Positions 50,913 through 59,530 of a stretch of DNA of 64,000 bases are shown piece after piece. Source of the stretch: Edaphochlamys debaryana (lineage: Eukaryota > Chlorophyta > Chlorophyceae > Chlamydomonadales). The stretch's first letter is position 1; every line of letters starts with the position of its first letter. The stretch covers positions 186,001 through 250,000 of the forward strand of contig JAEHOE010000089.1 of the NCBI GenBank assembly GCA_016858145.1, read 5' to 3'. Made by a program: the position numbers and the translations under genes. The notes below the pieces were generated by a model. That model was not told the DNA's origin, made no database searches, and saw only the letters and a program-made list of their open reading frames with translations.

Positions 50913-53900
50913 CGCACTTGGTAGTACCGCAAGGACTGCCCGTCCTGTCTCTTCTTTAGTTCGGCCACAATTTCTACTACACGGTCCTGGTGGCCAAACA
51001 TATAGGTCACCACCTTGGTTATCGCCTCAGTTTGGTTTGCGGCGACGCAGGGGATCGAGCAGCCCTCCATCCCTGTGGTGAGGTAGGTGCGCAGCCACTC
51101 GGCCTTCAGGCGCTTGCGCTCCTCTTCATCCCTCGGGGCTCCCTCTTGCGGGGTCCATCCCGTGCCAACGCTCTTTCTCAACAGTTGGTCGCCAAGCAGC
51201 TCTTCATAGAGGCGGATGTCCCAGTACGGCCTGGGCCCCATGTCGTACCGCCGTGGGGGGATGGGCACCTGTGCCGGTTTGAGCTTACGGGTTCGTGCCA
51301 CGCGCCGCCTCTTTTCCTCCGCTTGCTGCTTCTTCGGGCGCTTGGGGGCGCGTGCGGGCCCATCCTCTCTGTGTGGCTGTCGTTGTCTTCCCTGGTTCCT
51401 GGCGGGTGGGTTGCCGGTTTGGGGTTGCTGCTCCTGCGGGGGGGCTACAGCCTCGTCCTCCGCCTCCATGTCTGCTGGGCCGGTGTTCGCGGAAGGATCT
51501 CCTCCAGCTCCTTCCAGCTCCATACCTTCGGGGGCCGGCTCGCCCTCCCCGTCCCCCAGCTCCATGGCGTCCTGCGTTCGCGCCTCCCTTCCCACACCGT
51601 TCGCCCCTGCGTTGCCCTCTGGTGGTCTGATGCCAGGTTGGGTTTGGATAGTGTGGGGCAGCTCCTCCCCGGTTCTATCGAGCTCCATCTCGTCTCCCGC
51701 TGGTTGCGTCTCGTGATGGCCATCATCCATTTCAGCGTCCTCGTCTTGCGCTCCGCGCTCGGGGGTGCGGTCTCCGGCGCGCCGCGCGGGGCTCAGGGGT
51801 GCGGCGGCGGGGGTTGCGGCGGGTTCAGCTTCCGCGGGGACGCCACCCTCGCGGGCGGGGGGCGGTGGCCGGGGGACTAGGAATCTGTCAAGCGTCGCGA
51901 CGGGCAGGGGCAGGGCGGGGCTGGTATCGTGCATGAGGCTGGTGAGGATGGGGTTATCTTTGGGAATTCGGCGCTGGGCCTGGGGCAGGGCTTGGGTGGT
52001 TTTGACTTGGGATGGCGGCACCCAACCGCTGGGCTTGGCTTCCTCCAGCCCGGAGAGGTATGCGCACAGTCGGTTGAGGGCCAGGAGGTGGTGGCGTTTC
52101 GCCTTCCTGCCGTACAGCATTTTGAGCTGGTCGGTGGGGATGAGGTGTTCTTTGCTTCGTTTGTCAACAAGTGCCTGGAAGTCCACGCCGAGGTCGATCA
52201 GGGGCGCAATAATGCGCATGAGGGGTCGCAGAGCGGCTGCGCTTGTGAGGCCGCTTGTGCCCGCAGCCGGGGCCCAGAGTCTTGTTAGGCTGTTGGCTGC
52301 AGTAGTGCAGTCGTTACCGTTGTGGGTTACAGTTACGTTATTCTCACTGAGGAAGCTCACCATCTTCAGGGTTGTGTAGTAGGTTGCGTCCCGTCGGAGC
52401 GTGTGCACTGGGAGCTCTCCAGCTGTCTTGGCTTGCAGTTCGAGCAGGGCCCGTGTGATGACGCCCAGCCTCCCCTCGTCGTTTAGGGCCATGGTCAGGC
52501 TTTTGCCTATGCGCCGAGTGGCGAGTTCTCTCAGTGAGCCGACCCCTAGGCCTAGTAGGCTTTCGGGGGCCAGCAGAGCACGCGTGGGGAAGCTGCCCTT
52601 GATGCCGTAGCAGCGCCTTGCGATCCCTGCTAGCTGACGGTCCAGGCAGGCGAGGTCAGCCGGGTTGTACGCCATGGACGTCAGCGTGTACGCCACCTTG
52701 CTCTGTAGGCAGCTCTTTAGGATGCGGATTTTCTGGTCGGGTGAGGCTGCGGACTGCGCGAGGAGCGCCCCTTGCTCCTTCAGTTTGGCGGACATGTGTT
52801 GGATCTGCGGCTTCCAGTTGAGGGTGGGGGTGATCCACACCCCGAGGTACTTGTACGCCTCTCCCCCCTCTGGGTTTTTGTGCGGCACCGGCTTCCCTCG
52901 GATGCTTATGGCGTTTTTGCGGTCGCAGAGTTGCTGCTCTAGCACTCTTTGGTATCGTGCGCTGCTGGGCCCGGCCCGTAGCTCGGGGTTGATTTTGGCC
53001 TGGCCGTGGAGCGCGGCTTGCAGCTGGCACTTGCCCACGTTGATCTTGAGCCCTCCCCATGCGCTGTACTGCTCGAGCTTTGCGATTTGGATCTTGAGGT
53101 CTGCGCGGGTGCCGGTGGCGAGGGCCAGGTCGTCAGCAAACCCTAGGCAGGAGGCGTTGTGTTGGTTGTTCTCGGTGTCGTTGAGGCACCCGTACCGGTA
53201 GCCTCGGCCGCCTTGGTGCAGCCAGCGCAGCAGGGGTTCAAGGAAAGTGATAAAGAGGACGGGGGAGAGCGTGTCTCCCTGTACTGTGCCGCGCTGTACC
53301 GGAATGTCGGCCGTACGCCCGTACTCAGTGCGGATGCGTGTGCAGGCGTTGCGGTACAGGCTCCGTACGGCAATCACGAGGTCCTCTGGGTAGCCCAGCC
53401 GGATCATGATCTGCAGCAGCCTGTCTTGGTCGATTGTGTTGAACGCGCTCGAGAAGTCCACGTAGAGGGCGTAGATGTCCCGCCCTGTCAGCCCTGCATC
53501 TTCAAAGTTGTGGATCCACGAGAGCAGCTGTCGCCCTGTGCTGCGGTGTTGTCGGAAGCCCTCTTGCGTCGGCCTCCAAATCCCATGGTCCTCGCTGAAT
53601 TCTACCATGCATACGGTGATCAGGCGCGTGTAGAGCTTGTAGAGCGTTGAGCACAGGGCTATGGGTCGCTTGTTGGCCAGGTCCTGGGGGTCGCCCTTCT
53701 TGTGCAGTAGTACGGTGTCGGAGCGGGTCCAGGTGTCCGGCACCTCGCCCTTGACCCACATCACCAGCATGAGCGCGTGGATAGCCTCCTGGAGGCTGGA
53801 GGGCAGGCATTGCAGCAGCTCGTTGGGGATGCCGTCTGGGCCCGGTGCTTTGTTGCGGGCCAGGTGATCGAGGCATTGGCGGTACGTGACTGGGCAGGCC

Positions 53901-54439
53901 ATGGCGGGGAGCAGGGAGGCGGGGGCTCCCTGGGGCTGGCTGAAGGGGTGGTCGCGACCCGCTACACGTGGCATGCCGTCGGGGGCGGTCGGGTTGGTTA
54001 GTGCGTCACCGGGGAAGTTGATGGGGTCGTCGTACCGTCCTGTTCGCTGCCCTCCAACTGGCCTGCATTCGGCGCTCCACTTGTGGTGGCACGCGTCCAG
54101 GATGCTTTCTGCGTCCGTGCACATGCTGCCGTCTTGTGGGTGTCGAACGGCGGGCAGGCCTCGTGGCTGGTCACTGGGGGGGTTGAAGATGAGTCGGTGA
54201 GCCTTTTGGGGGCATACTGCTACCAGCTTTTGAAACCCTCTTGCGCCCTCCCTGCCCTCCCGCTTGCGCAGCTCTTGGACGGTGCGCCTGATCTCCCGCT
54301 TCCGTTCGGCGATTTCCGCGCGGATGCCGTCCGCGGTGTCGGGGATGTCGGCGGGCGGGGCTGCGGCTGCTGTGCCAGGTGGGTCTGGGGCTGGGGTTGG
54401 CGGTGTGCGGGGGCTTTCGGGGGAGGCGTCAACGTCCAT
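50804..54439 (-). CDS. Non-LTR element: reverse transcriptase
   Basis: 1211 residues from ATG 54439, with the frame open upstream to about 54840. RT motifs in order: NKAPGPDGIPNELLQ, LLHKKGDPQDLANKRPIAL, QEGFRQHRSTGRQLL, ALYVDFSSAFNTID (catalytic Asp), VQRGTVQGDTLSPVLF, GFADDLALATG (catalytic Asp pair, about residue 434), GGLKINVGKCQ and YKYLGVWITPTLNWK. The set looks intact. The C-terminal half holds low-complexity acidic and Pro-rich stretches (about 770-1050) followed by a basic region (PKRPKKQQAEEKRRR). The frame ends 30 residues after the point where the RNase H frame should take over. Role: target-primed reverse transcription. Confidence 0.88.
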   Translation of the reverse strand: MDVDASPESPRTPPTPAPDPPGTAAAAPPADIPDTADGIRAEIAERKREIRRTVQELRKREGREGARGFQKLVAVCPQKAHRLIFNPPSDQPRGLPAVRHPQDGSMCTDAESILDACHHKWSAECRPVGGQRTGRYDDPINFPGDALTNPTAPDGMPRVAGRDHPFSQPQGAPASLLPAMACPVTYRQCLDHLARNKAPGPDGIPNELLQCLPSSLQEAIHALMLVMWVKGEVPDTWTRSDTVLLHKKGDPQDLANKRPIALCSTLYKLYTRLITVCMVEFSEDHGIWRPTQEGFRQHRSTGRQLLSWIHNFEDAGLTGRDIYALYVDFSSAFNTIDQDRLLQIMIRLGYPEDLVIAVRSLYRNACTRIRTEYGRTADIPVQRGTVQGDTLSPVLFITFLEPLLRWLHQGGRGYRYGCLNDTENNQHNASCLGFADDLALATGTRADLKIQIAKLEQYSAWGGLKINVGKCQLQAALHGQAKINPELRAGPSSARYQRVLEQQLCDRKNAISIRGKPVPHKNPEGGEAYKYLGVWITPTLNWKPQIQHMSAKLKEQGALLAQSAASPDQKIRILKSCLQSKVAYTLTSMAYNPADLACLDRQLAGIARRCYGIKGSFPTRALLAPESLLGLGVGSLRELATRRIGKSLTMALNDEGRLGVITRALLELQAKTAGELPVHTLRRDATYYTTLKMVSFLSENNVTVTHNGNDCTTAANSLTRLWAPAAGTSGLTSAAALRPLMRIIAPLIDLGVDFQALVDKRSKEHLIPTDQLKMLYGRKAKRHHLLALNRLCAYLSGLEEAKPSGWVPPSQVKTTQALPQAQRRIPKDNPILTSLMHDTSPALPLPVATLDRFLVPRPPPPAREGGVPAEAEPAATPAAAPLSPARRAGDRTPERGAQDEDAEMDDGHHETQPAGDEMELDRTGEELPHTIQTQPGIRPPEGNAGANGVGREARTQDAMELGDGEGEPAPEGMELEGAGGDPSANTGPADMEAEDEAVAPPQEQQPQTGNPPARNQGRQRQPHREDGPARAPKRPKKQQAEEKRRRVARTRKLKPAQVPIPPRRYDMGPRPYWDIRLYEELLGDQLLRKSVGTGWTPQEGAPRDEEERKRLKAEWLRTYLTTGMEGCSIPCVAANQTEAITKVVTYMFGHQDRVVEIVAELKKRQDGQSLRYYQVRWAPTTITRGALPLYAATEYHPKSTVPCTAHPMCRT

Positions 54440-54746
54440 CTCGTGCTGCAGGGGGCCGGGGCTGCTGGGTGTGGAGGGCGGGTCTGGAGGGGGCCCGGGC
54501 CGTGGGGGGGATGGGGGCGGGGTGCGCGTCTGCGCTGGCGGGGGCTGGTCGGCCGGAGGGGGCGGGAGGTTGGACAGGGCCTGCTTCAGGAGCGCTAGCC
54601 GTTTGGTGAGCTTGTTGAGGGTTCGGTGTTCCTTTCTGGTGGGGAAGCGTTGGTTTCCCGGTGGCGGGGCTGTTTCACACTTTGAGATGAGGATCTTGCG
54701 AGCATCTTGCAGTACGGCTAATAGTGCGGTCGCAGTCTGCTCAATG

Positions 54747-56775
54747 CTAACGGGCTGTACCGCCTCGTGCCTCCTCAGGGCCCCCAGTTCGGCTTGCGCC
54801 TCGGAGCGGGAGGCGGCGCCTTCGAGTGTGCCAATAGGTGCATACTCGTTTCCGTGTGGCGATGTCTCCGGGGGGGCAGTACACGCCGATCAGGTTGATG
54901 GCGGGGCTGCCAGGGGTGGCCACCCGGATGTGGCACACGTAGCCAGCGAGGCGGGGGGTGGGGACCACAGTGGCGAATCGGCCCCCTCCAAGACTCGGCC
55001 CGATTCCGACCCACACGCCGGCCTTACGCACAATGTGCGGCCTGCCCTCCTCACGCTCTCGTGTGCGACCCCTCCCGCCTTGCGCCCTCTCCCTCGCCCC
55101 CTCAGGTTGGGGGACGTTGGACTGGAACGTCTGGAACCCCGCCTGGCTGGAGAGGGCTTTCTTGATCGCCTGGGTTTCCCTGTTAATCCCGGCCGTCCTG
55201 GTCTCGGTGAGCACCCAGAGGTCGGGCCTCAGCGCCATCAGCCCTCGGGCGAGGAGCTCTCGCCTACCGAGGAGGCCGCACACGTTGAGGCTGAGTAGCT
55301 TCAGTTGCGCTGGCCCGGTCGTGGGGGGGCGGGCCGCGGGGGCTGGGGTGTCTCGGGGCGCGGGGGCGTTTGGGGCCTGAGCGTTGCCCGTGGGGGGGTT
55401 GGGGGCACCGGCGCCTGCAGGGGGCTCGTCTCCACCGGTCGGGTTGGCAGCTTCGTCTCGGGGTCGTTTGGCGGCGAAGAGGGCCGTGATCTGTGGTTGC
55501 GCGGGGCATGGGCAAGCGGGTTTCTTTGCTTTTCGGCCAGGTTGCTGTCTGGCTTGGGCTGCTTCCCGTTGCGCAATGGCGGCGCGCATCAGCCTAGTTG
55601 CGTCCTCGAAGCTGAGTCCTTCCGCTGGCTCCCCTCCTGCAGGTCCGGGAGCTGCCCCGTATGCGCCGTTGCCGGCGGCGTGCGCGGCGGGCGGTTCTGC
55701 GACGCCTTGCGTCGGGGGAGCAGCGCCGGTGGTTGTGGGCGGGGGAGCGCCGGGCTCGGCATGTTGCTCGGCCGCGTTTTGACCAGGCTGGGGCTCGGCC
55801 TCCTCCCGGCGCCGTGCGAGGGCGGCGGGGGCGGGGGCGATGTTTCCCCCAGCCGTTTGGCCTTGGCTACCTGCAGCGGCGGTGGCGGGGGCCTCGGCGG
55901 TCCCCTCGGGGGTGGCGTCGGCGGCATGCCCGTGGGGCCCCATTGCTGGCGTCGGGGGGCGCGGGTCGGGTTCCCGGGCGCGCTGGGCATCCACGACGTC
56001 GCTCTGCAGCTTGCGCTCTAAGCAGGCAAGGAGGTTGAGCTGGCGCTTCGCCTTCTTGGCCTGGGGCTGGCGCGCGGGCCGGGGCGGCTGCTGGGTCAGG
56101 GGGGCGGTTGCCGCCTCCCCCTGAGTGGCTGGCGGCGGTGGCGGTGGTGCATGCTCGGGCGGGGCTGCTGCTGCAGGCATTGGGTCGGGCGCGTCAGGCA
56201 CACGGAACTTCTCATTTGGTTTGCCATCCTTTGTTGTGTACCAGTCACATGGGGTGAGGGTATACGGGGTGCCTTTCAGGCTCTTCCACAGTTCGGGGGT
56301 CATGGGCAGAGGGGCGGGCAGGCTGGAGTCTAAGTACCACCATCCGCCCTTGTGCCGTTTGATTGCAACTACGTGTTCTCGGTCGCTTTGCTGCAGTGTG
56401 AAGCCGAACCGTTGGGCGTGGTCAGGGAGGCGGTTTATGATGTAGTTTTCGAGGCGGTTTCCTTTTAGTGTGGGGCTGCCCTCTGTCGTACTCAGGATGT
56501 ACTTGTGCGGCGGGTGCCCCTGGAGCCGTACGCAGTGTCTGAGGTAGTGGTTGATGGCCATGGTTGTCAGTTGCCCTGAGCGGCTGTCGTAGTAGTGCGC
56601 CCACGCAGCGGCCGCATCTGGGTTGCGAGCGTGCAGGTGTGCTAGCGTGCGTGCACAGTGGGCGTGTATAGCTTCGCCGGACAGCAGGGGGCGTCCAAGC
56701 AGGTTGTTGAGTGCATGTGCCTGGCAGTAGTTTGCGGTTTGGCGTTCAAAGTATGGGGCTTCACTATCCGCCCGG
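54747..56775 (-). CDS. Non-LTR element: Josephin-like cysteine protease and partial APE endonuclease
   Basis: The frame is open from about 56775; the first ATG is internal (56561). The start reads APYFERQTANYCQAHALNNL, close to the Josephin consensus around the catalytic Cys, with a matching His block HVVAIKRHKGGWWYLDS about 120 residues on. Josephin enzymes cleave ubiquitin. A Pro/Ala-rich linker follows, then the APE endonuclease N-terminal part: LKLLSLNVCGLLGRREL, LRPDLWVLTETRT and INLIGVYCPPGD. The GDFN and SDH motifs expected next are not found here or in the adjoining RT frame, so the APE domain looks truncated. The frame breaks near 54845. A cysteine protease is reported for Dualen; the Josephin label is my reading. 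Confidence 0.7.
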
Positions 56776-57138
56776 GGGGGGGCCCCCAGGGGCCCAGGGC
56801 AGCGGGATGGGGGGCGGGGCGGGCCCTGGCTCCGGTGGGGCGGCCTGGTTTGGGGCCGGGTTGGTGCCGTCTCCGCATAGCCGTGTGTCCGGGCTGGTTA
56901 GCTGTTCAACTGGGTCGCTTGTGGCGTTCCGTGGTCTTGCCGTGTGTGCCTTGGGCTGGCGGAACTGTGGCTGCCGTGCAGCCGGGGTTGGTGGTCGGGA
57001 GCATGCGGCGTCTGTAAGGGCTGCGCTGAGGGAGAGGGCTGCCGCAAGTAAGGCTACAGTAAGGAGTCCTGCTATGCGAGTTGTGGCGCAGTTCACTTTG
57101 GGGGCCGTGGGCCTAGGGCACTTGCTGTCTTCACACAT
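56776..57138 (-). CDS. Non-LTR element: N-terminal segment with a hydrophobic helix
   Basis: The frame starts MCEDSKCPRP at 57138, has a hydrophobic stretch IAGLLTVALLAAALSLSAAL (membrane-like) and a Pro-rich tail. It meets the Josephin-like frame at a G9 run (about 56780-56788), where a one-base difference would join them. It may be the true N terminus of the polyprotein. Confidence 0.45.
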
Positions 57139-57271
57139 TGCCGTTACAGTCTCTGCCCGCTGTTGACGGCCCCTGTCAGCAGCCCACGCGGGGCCCCAGA
57201 GGGGGTGCACCAGCCCATCCGCAGCCTGCACGCACGGTTCCACCTGCAACCGGGAAGCGGCCCCTGCCCAC

Positions 57272-57282
57272 GCGAAGCTACA
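57272..57282 (+). repeat. Target-site duplication, left copy
   Basis: GCGAAGCTACA, identical to 57687-57697, on either side of the truncated non-LTR insertion. Confidence 0.85.
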
Positions 57283-57686
57283 GAAATAGAAATAGAAATA
57301 TCTAACGCCGGGTTACCCCTGGCGTGGGTTAAGGAGGGCGGGTTGGTCAGACCCGCCACCATGGGGGTGCCTCCGCACCCGTTGTGCTCATCCTGGCCGG
57401 AGGGTCCTGTAGGTTTTCACGATGCTCTTGAGGCGGCTCACCGCGTGCCGGTGCAGGCTGTGGCAGCAGGCTTTTGCCTCGGTGGCCGTGACGCCCAGTG
57501 TCTTAAGCAGGGGGTTGAGGGTGAGGGGCACAGTGCCGGTGTGCCCTAGTGTGACGATGGTGTGTCGGGAGTAGTGGACAATCCAGCCGTCGCTCCGCAG
57601 CAGCTCGGCGAGGTGCGCGTGTTGTGAGAGCTTCTCTTGCAGCTTTTGGGCGTGGGCCAGGTCGTTGCAGTACCCAACTTCGATCA
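57283..57686 (-). mobile_element. 5'-truncated Dualen-like insertion (REL endonuclease tail)
   Basis: 404 bp between perfect 11-bp direct repeats. The minus strand codes for the end of a restriction-like endonuclease (LIEVGYCNDLAHAQKLQEKL, HTIVTLGHTGTVPL) that is related to, but clearly different from, the same region of the 47797-57138 element. A 3' tail of TATTTC repeats lies at plus 57283-57301. Truncation at the 5' side, tail and duplication are the expected marks of target-primed insertion. The donor is another member of the family, not the neighbouring element. Confidence 0.85.
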
Positions 57687-57697
57687 GCGAAGCTACA
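57687..57697 (+). repeat. Target-site duplication, right copy
   Basis: GCGAAGCTACA, identical to 57272-57282. Confidence 0.85.
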
Positions 57698-57882
57698 ATC
57701 AAGGACACACACTGGCCCAACATAGGCCAGCACGCACGGTCCCCCCTGCGGCCGGGAAGCGGCCCCTGCCCACGCGTCGCTACAATCGAGGGCACACGCA
57801 AGCCCAACAGGGGCCTGCCCGTAAGCGCCTTCCCCAGGGTGGGGAGCGGCTCCAGCCCAGGCGATGGTACGGTAGCGGGCAA

Positions 57883-59187
57883 TCAGCCTCGGCCAAGAAG
57901 CGCCCCCCTGCCGCATAGAGCTGCATGCACCGGGCTCAGCCTTCCGCCAACAAGCGGCCCCGGCCCACCGAATCCCTCCATGCTCCCCCCGCTGCTCTCC
58001 ACTCTCCGGCTGCCCCGTTGGTGCCGCGCTGAAGTCAGCGGCGCCTCGGGCCATCGAGCTCGGACCGTTCTCCTCAGACCTGCTCGTGGTCGTCTCCCTC
58101 TCCGTTGTCGTTCTCCCGGCCGCGCTTGCACGCCTGCGCTCGGGGGGGGTTTGGGGGTGCAGGGGGAGGCGGGGTGTAGGGTCAGCAGCGGGCGCGAGGG
58201 CATGTCCGTGGGGCGGGGGGCCGTGTTCGTTGGAGGCTGCGGGCTGCACATCCAGCCCTTTCTCACCGGCGTGCTCTCGGGGCTGTCGGGCATGGCGAAG
58301 TCGTCGGGGTTCAGGCCCGCGGCGGTCATGGCCGCGTCCAGCGCGGCCTCGGCATCGGGCACCGCCGCCCGCCGGGTGGGGGGCGACGGCTGTGCCAGCT
58401 GGAACGGCCGCTGCTGCTGCGCGACCCATCCGCCCGCGCCAACCAGGCTCTGCACGAACGCGTCCGCCCGGAGGCGCTTGTCGGTGACCTCCGTGTCGCA
58501 CCGCAGCTTGCCCAGCCCCATGTAGGCGCCGAAGAGGGGGAGGAAGCGGGGGTGGTTGAGGCGGCTGGCGAGCTGGAAGGTCGGCCCGACCGTTAGGCCG
58601 CCGGCGACCGAGAGGCACTGATGGCCCGCCGGGATCACCAGCGGCAGGTCAGTGGGCACGCCGTTGTTGTTGTTGACCGCCAGCCAGGCCGGCGGGGGAG
58701 GCGGTGGGCGCCCGTGCCGGCCGCCCTGGGGGTTGGCCATCTCGGCGATGGTCTTGTTGGCGAGCGTGGCGGTGCTCAGCAGGTAGGAGGCCTGGGACCA
58801 CTCGTCCGTGAACAGCACGCCAACTGCCGCCGCGCCTGACAGATCGACTCGGCCCTTGCTCAGCGGCGCGCAGCTGATTGGGTGGGCCGCCCCGGCGGCA
58901 GTGAAGACGAACAGGGTGCGCACCATGTCTCCGTGCTTGGCCTGGCACATGTCCACGATGTTGCCCTCCCAATCGAAGACCGTGATGGCGCGCAGGTCCA
59001 GGGGGCGGACAATCCTGGGCTCCTTGGGCGGGGCGATGTCAGCCAGTCCGGTGAGGGTTAGGGTAGGGGTGGCGGCGGCGGGGGCGGAGGTGGAGGGGTA
59101 GGGGCCAGCCCCGGCGGCGGGAGGCGGGCTGCGGGCGGCCGCGCTCGCGCCAGCGGGCCCAGCGGAGGTGGTCGACGCGGCAGGCAT
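57883..59187 (-). CDS. Unrecognised 434-residue ORF
   Basis: Open from ATG 59187 to the stop at 57883. The first 310 residues look like real protein: an Ala/Pro-rich start, then ITVFDWEGNIVDMCQAKHG, VGVLFTDEWSQASYLLS, GHQCLSVAGGLTVGPTFQLA and FLPLFGAYMGLGKL, ending with an acidic DAEAALDAAMTAAGLNPDDF. The last 120 residues are Arg/Pro-rich, overlap the GC-rich repeats and may not be native. No family recognised. Its position beside two retroelement insertions and the lack of introns suggest a mobile-element protein (possibly gag), but nothing in the sequence proves it. Confidence 0.5.
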   Translation of the reverse strand: MPAASTTSAGPAGASAAARSPPPAAGAGPYPSTSAPAAATPTLTLTGLADIAPPKEPRIVRPLDLRAITVFDWEGNIVDMCQAKHGDMVRTLFVFTAAGAAHPISCAPLSKGRVDLSGAAAVGVLFTDEWSQASYLLSTATLANKTIAEMANPQGGRHGRPPPPPPAWLAVNNNNGVPTDLPLVIPAGHQCLSVAGGLTVGPTFQLASRLNHPRFLPLFGAYMGLGKLRCDTEVTDKRLRADAFVQSLVGAGGWVAQQQRPFQLAQPSPPTRRAAVPDAEAALDAAMTAAGLNPDDFAMPDSPESTPVRKGWMCSPQPPTNTAPRPTDMPSRPLLTLHPASPCTPKPPPSAGVQARPGERQRRGRRPRAGLRRTVRARWPEAPLTSARHQRGSRRVESSGGSMEGFGGPGPLVGGRLSPVHAALCGRGALLGRG

Positions 59188-59530
59188 TCAGATGCAGGAA
59201 GGGAGCCATGCTGAGCCTCCGCTCCGTCCCCTAGACCGGCGGGTGCTTCAGGCTGGCCACACGGCACTAACGGCAACAGATGCAGTCTTGGGCTACCGCA
59301 GTGTTGGGACGGCCCTATCTCCATCTCCGCCAACCCACGCACGCACAACGCACGCCCCACTCCCGCAGTTCACACCTCTCCAGGCCACAGTGCCGCCCAA
59401 GGGCCGCCTGCCCCCAGGCAGTGCCGCGCTCCCCCCCTCCCGCATCCGCTCCTGAGTCCACGCGTGCCGCTTCCCCCCCTCCCCCCTCCCGCTCCCGCTC
59501 TAGCCTGCCCACCCATCCGCCCATGGTCCA

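Larger units (their letters stand above)
47797..57138 (-). mobile_element. Dualen/RandI-like non-LTR retrotransposon with two endonuclease types
   Basis: The minus strand carries, in order, a Josephin-like cysteine protease, APE-type endonuclease, reverse transcriptase, RNase H, a CCHC zinc motif and a restriction-like endonuclease. This combination is the hallmark of the Dualen (RandI) family described from Chlamydomonas. The 3' end carries an ATT-rich tail at 47797-47816. The 5' end is set at the first Met of the N-terminal frame (57138); the true 5' end was not determined. Four frames are needed to read it, with breaks near 56780 (G9 run), 54845 and 50850 (A5 run). The APE C-terminal motifs are missing, so this copy is probably defective. 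Confidence 0.85.
57180..57960 (+). repeat. Imperfect GC-rich repeats around the truncated insertion
   Basis: Units sharing GGGAAGCGGCCCCTGCCCAC and GCACGCACGGT occur at about 57226-57272 and 57727-57773, with weaker relatives to about 57960 (AGCGGCTCCAGCCCAG, AAGCGGCCCCGGCCCAC). The two best copies flank the 404-bp insertion, which appears to have landed inside the array. Confidence 0.65.

Noticed and set aside
47771..57171. TGACGGCC at 47771-47778 and 57164-57171 as target-site duplication of the large non-LTR element
   Set aside because: The left copy does not abut the ATT tail and the match is only 8 bp, so chance cannot be excluded.
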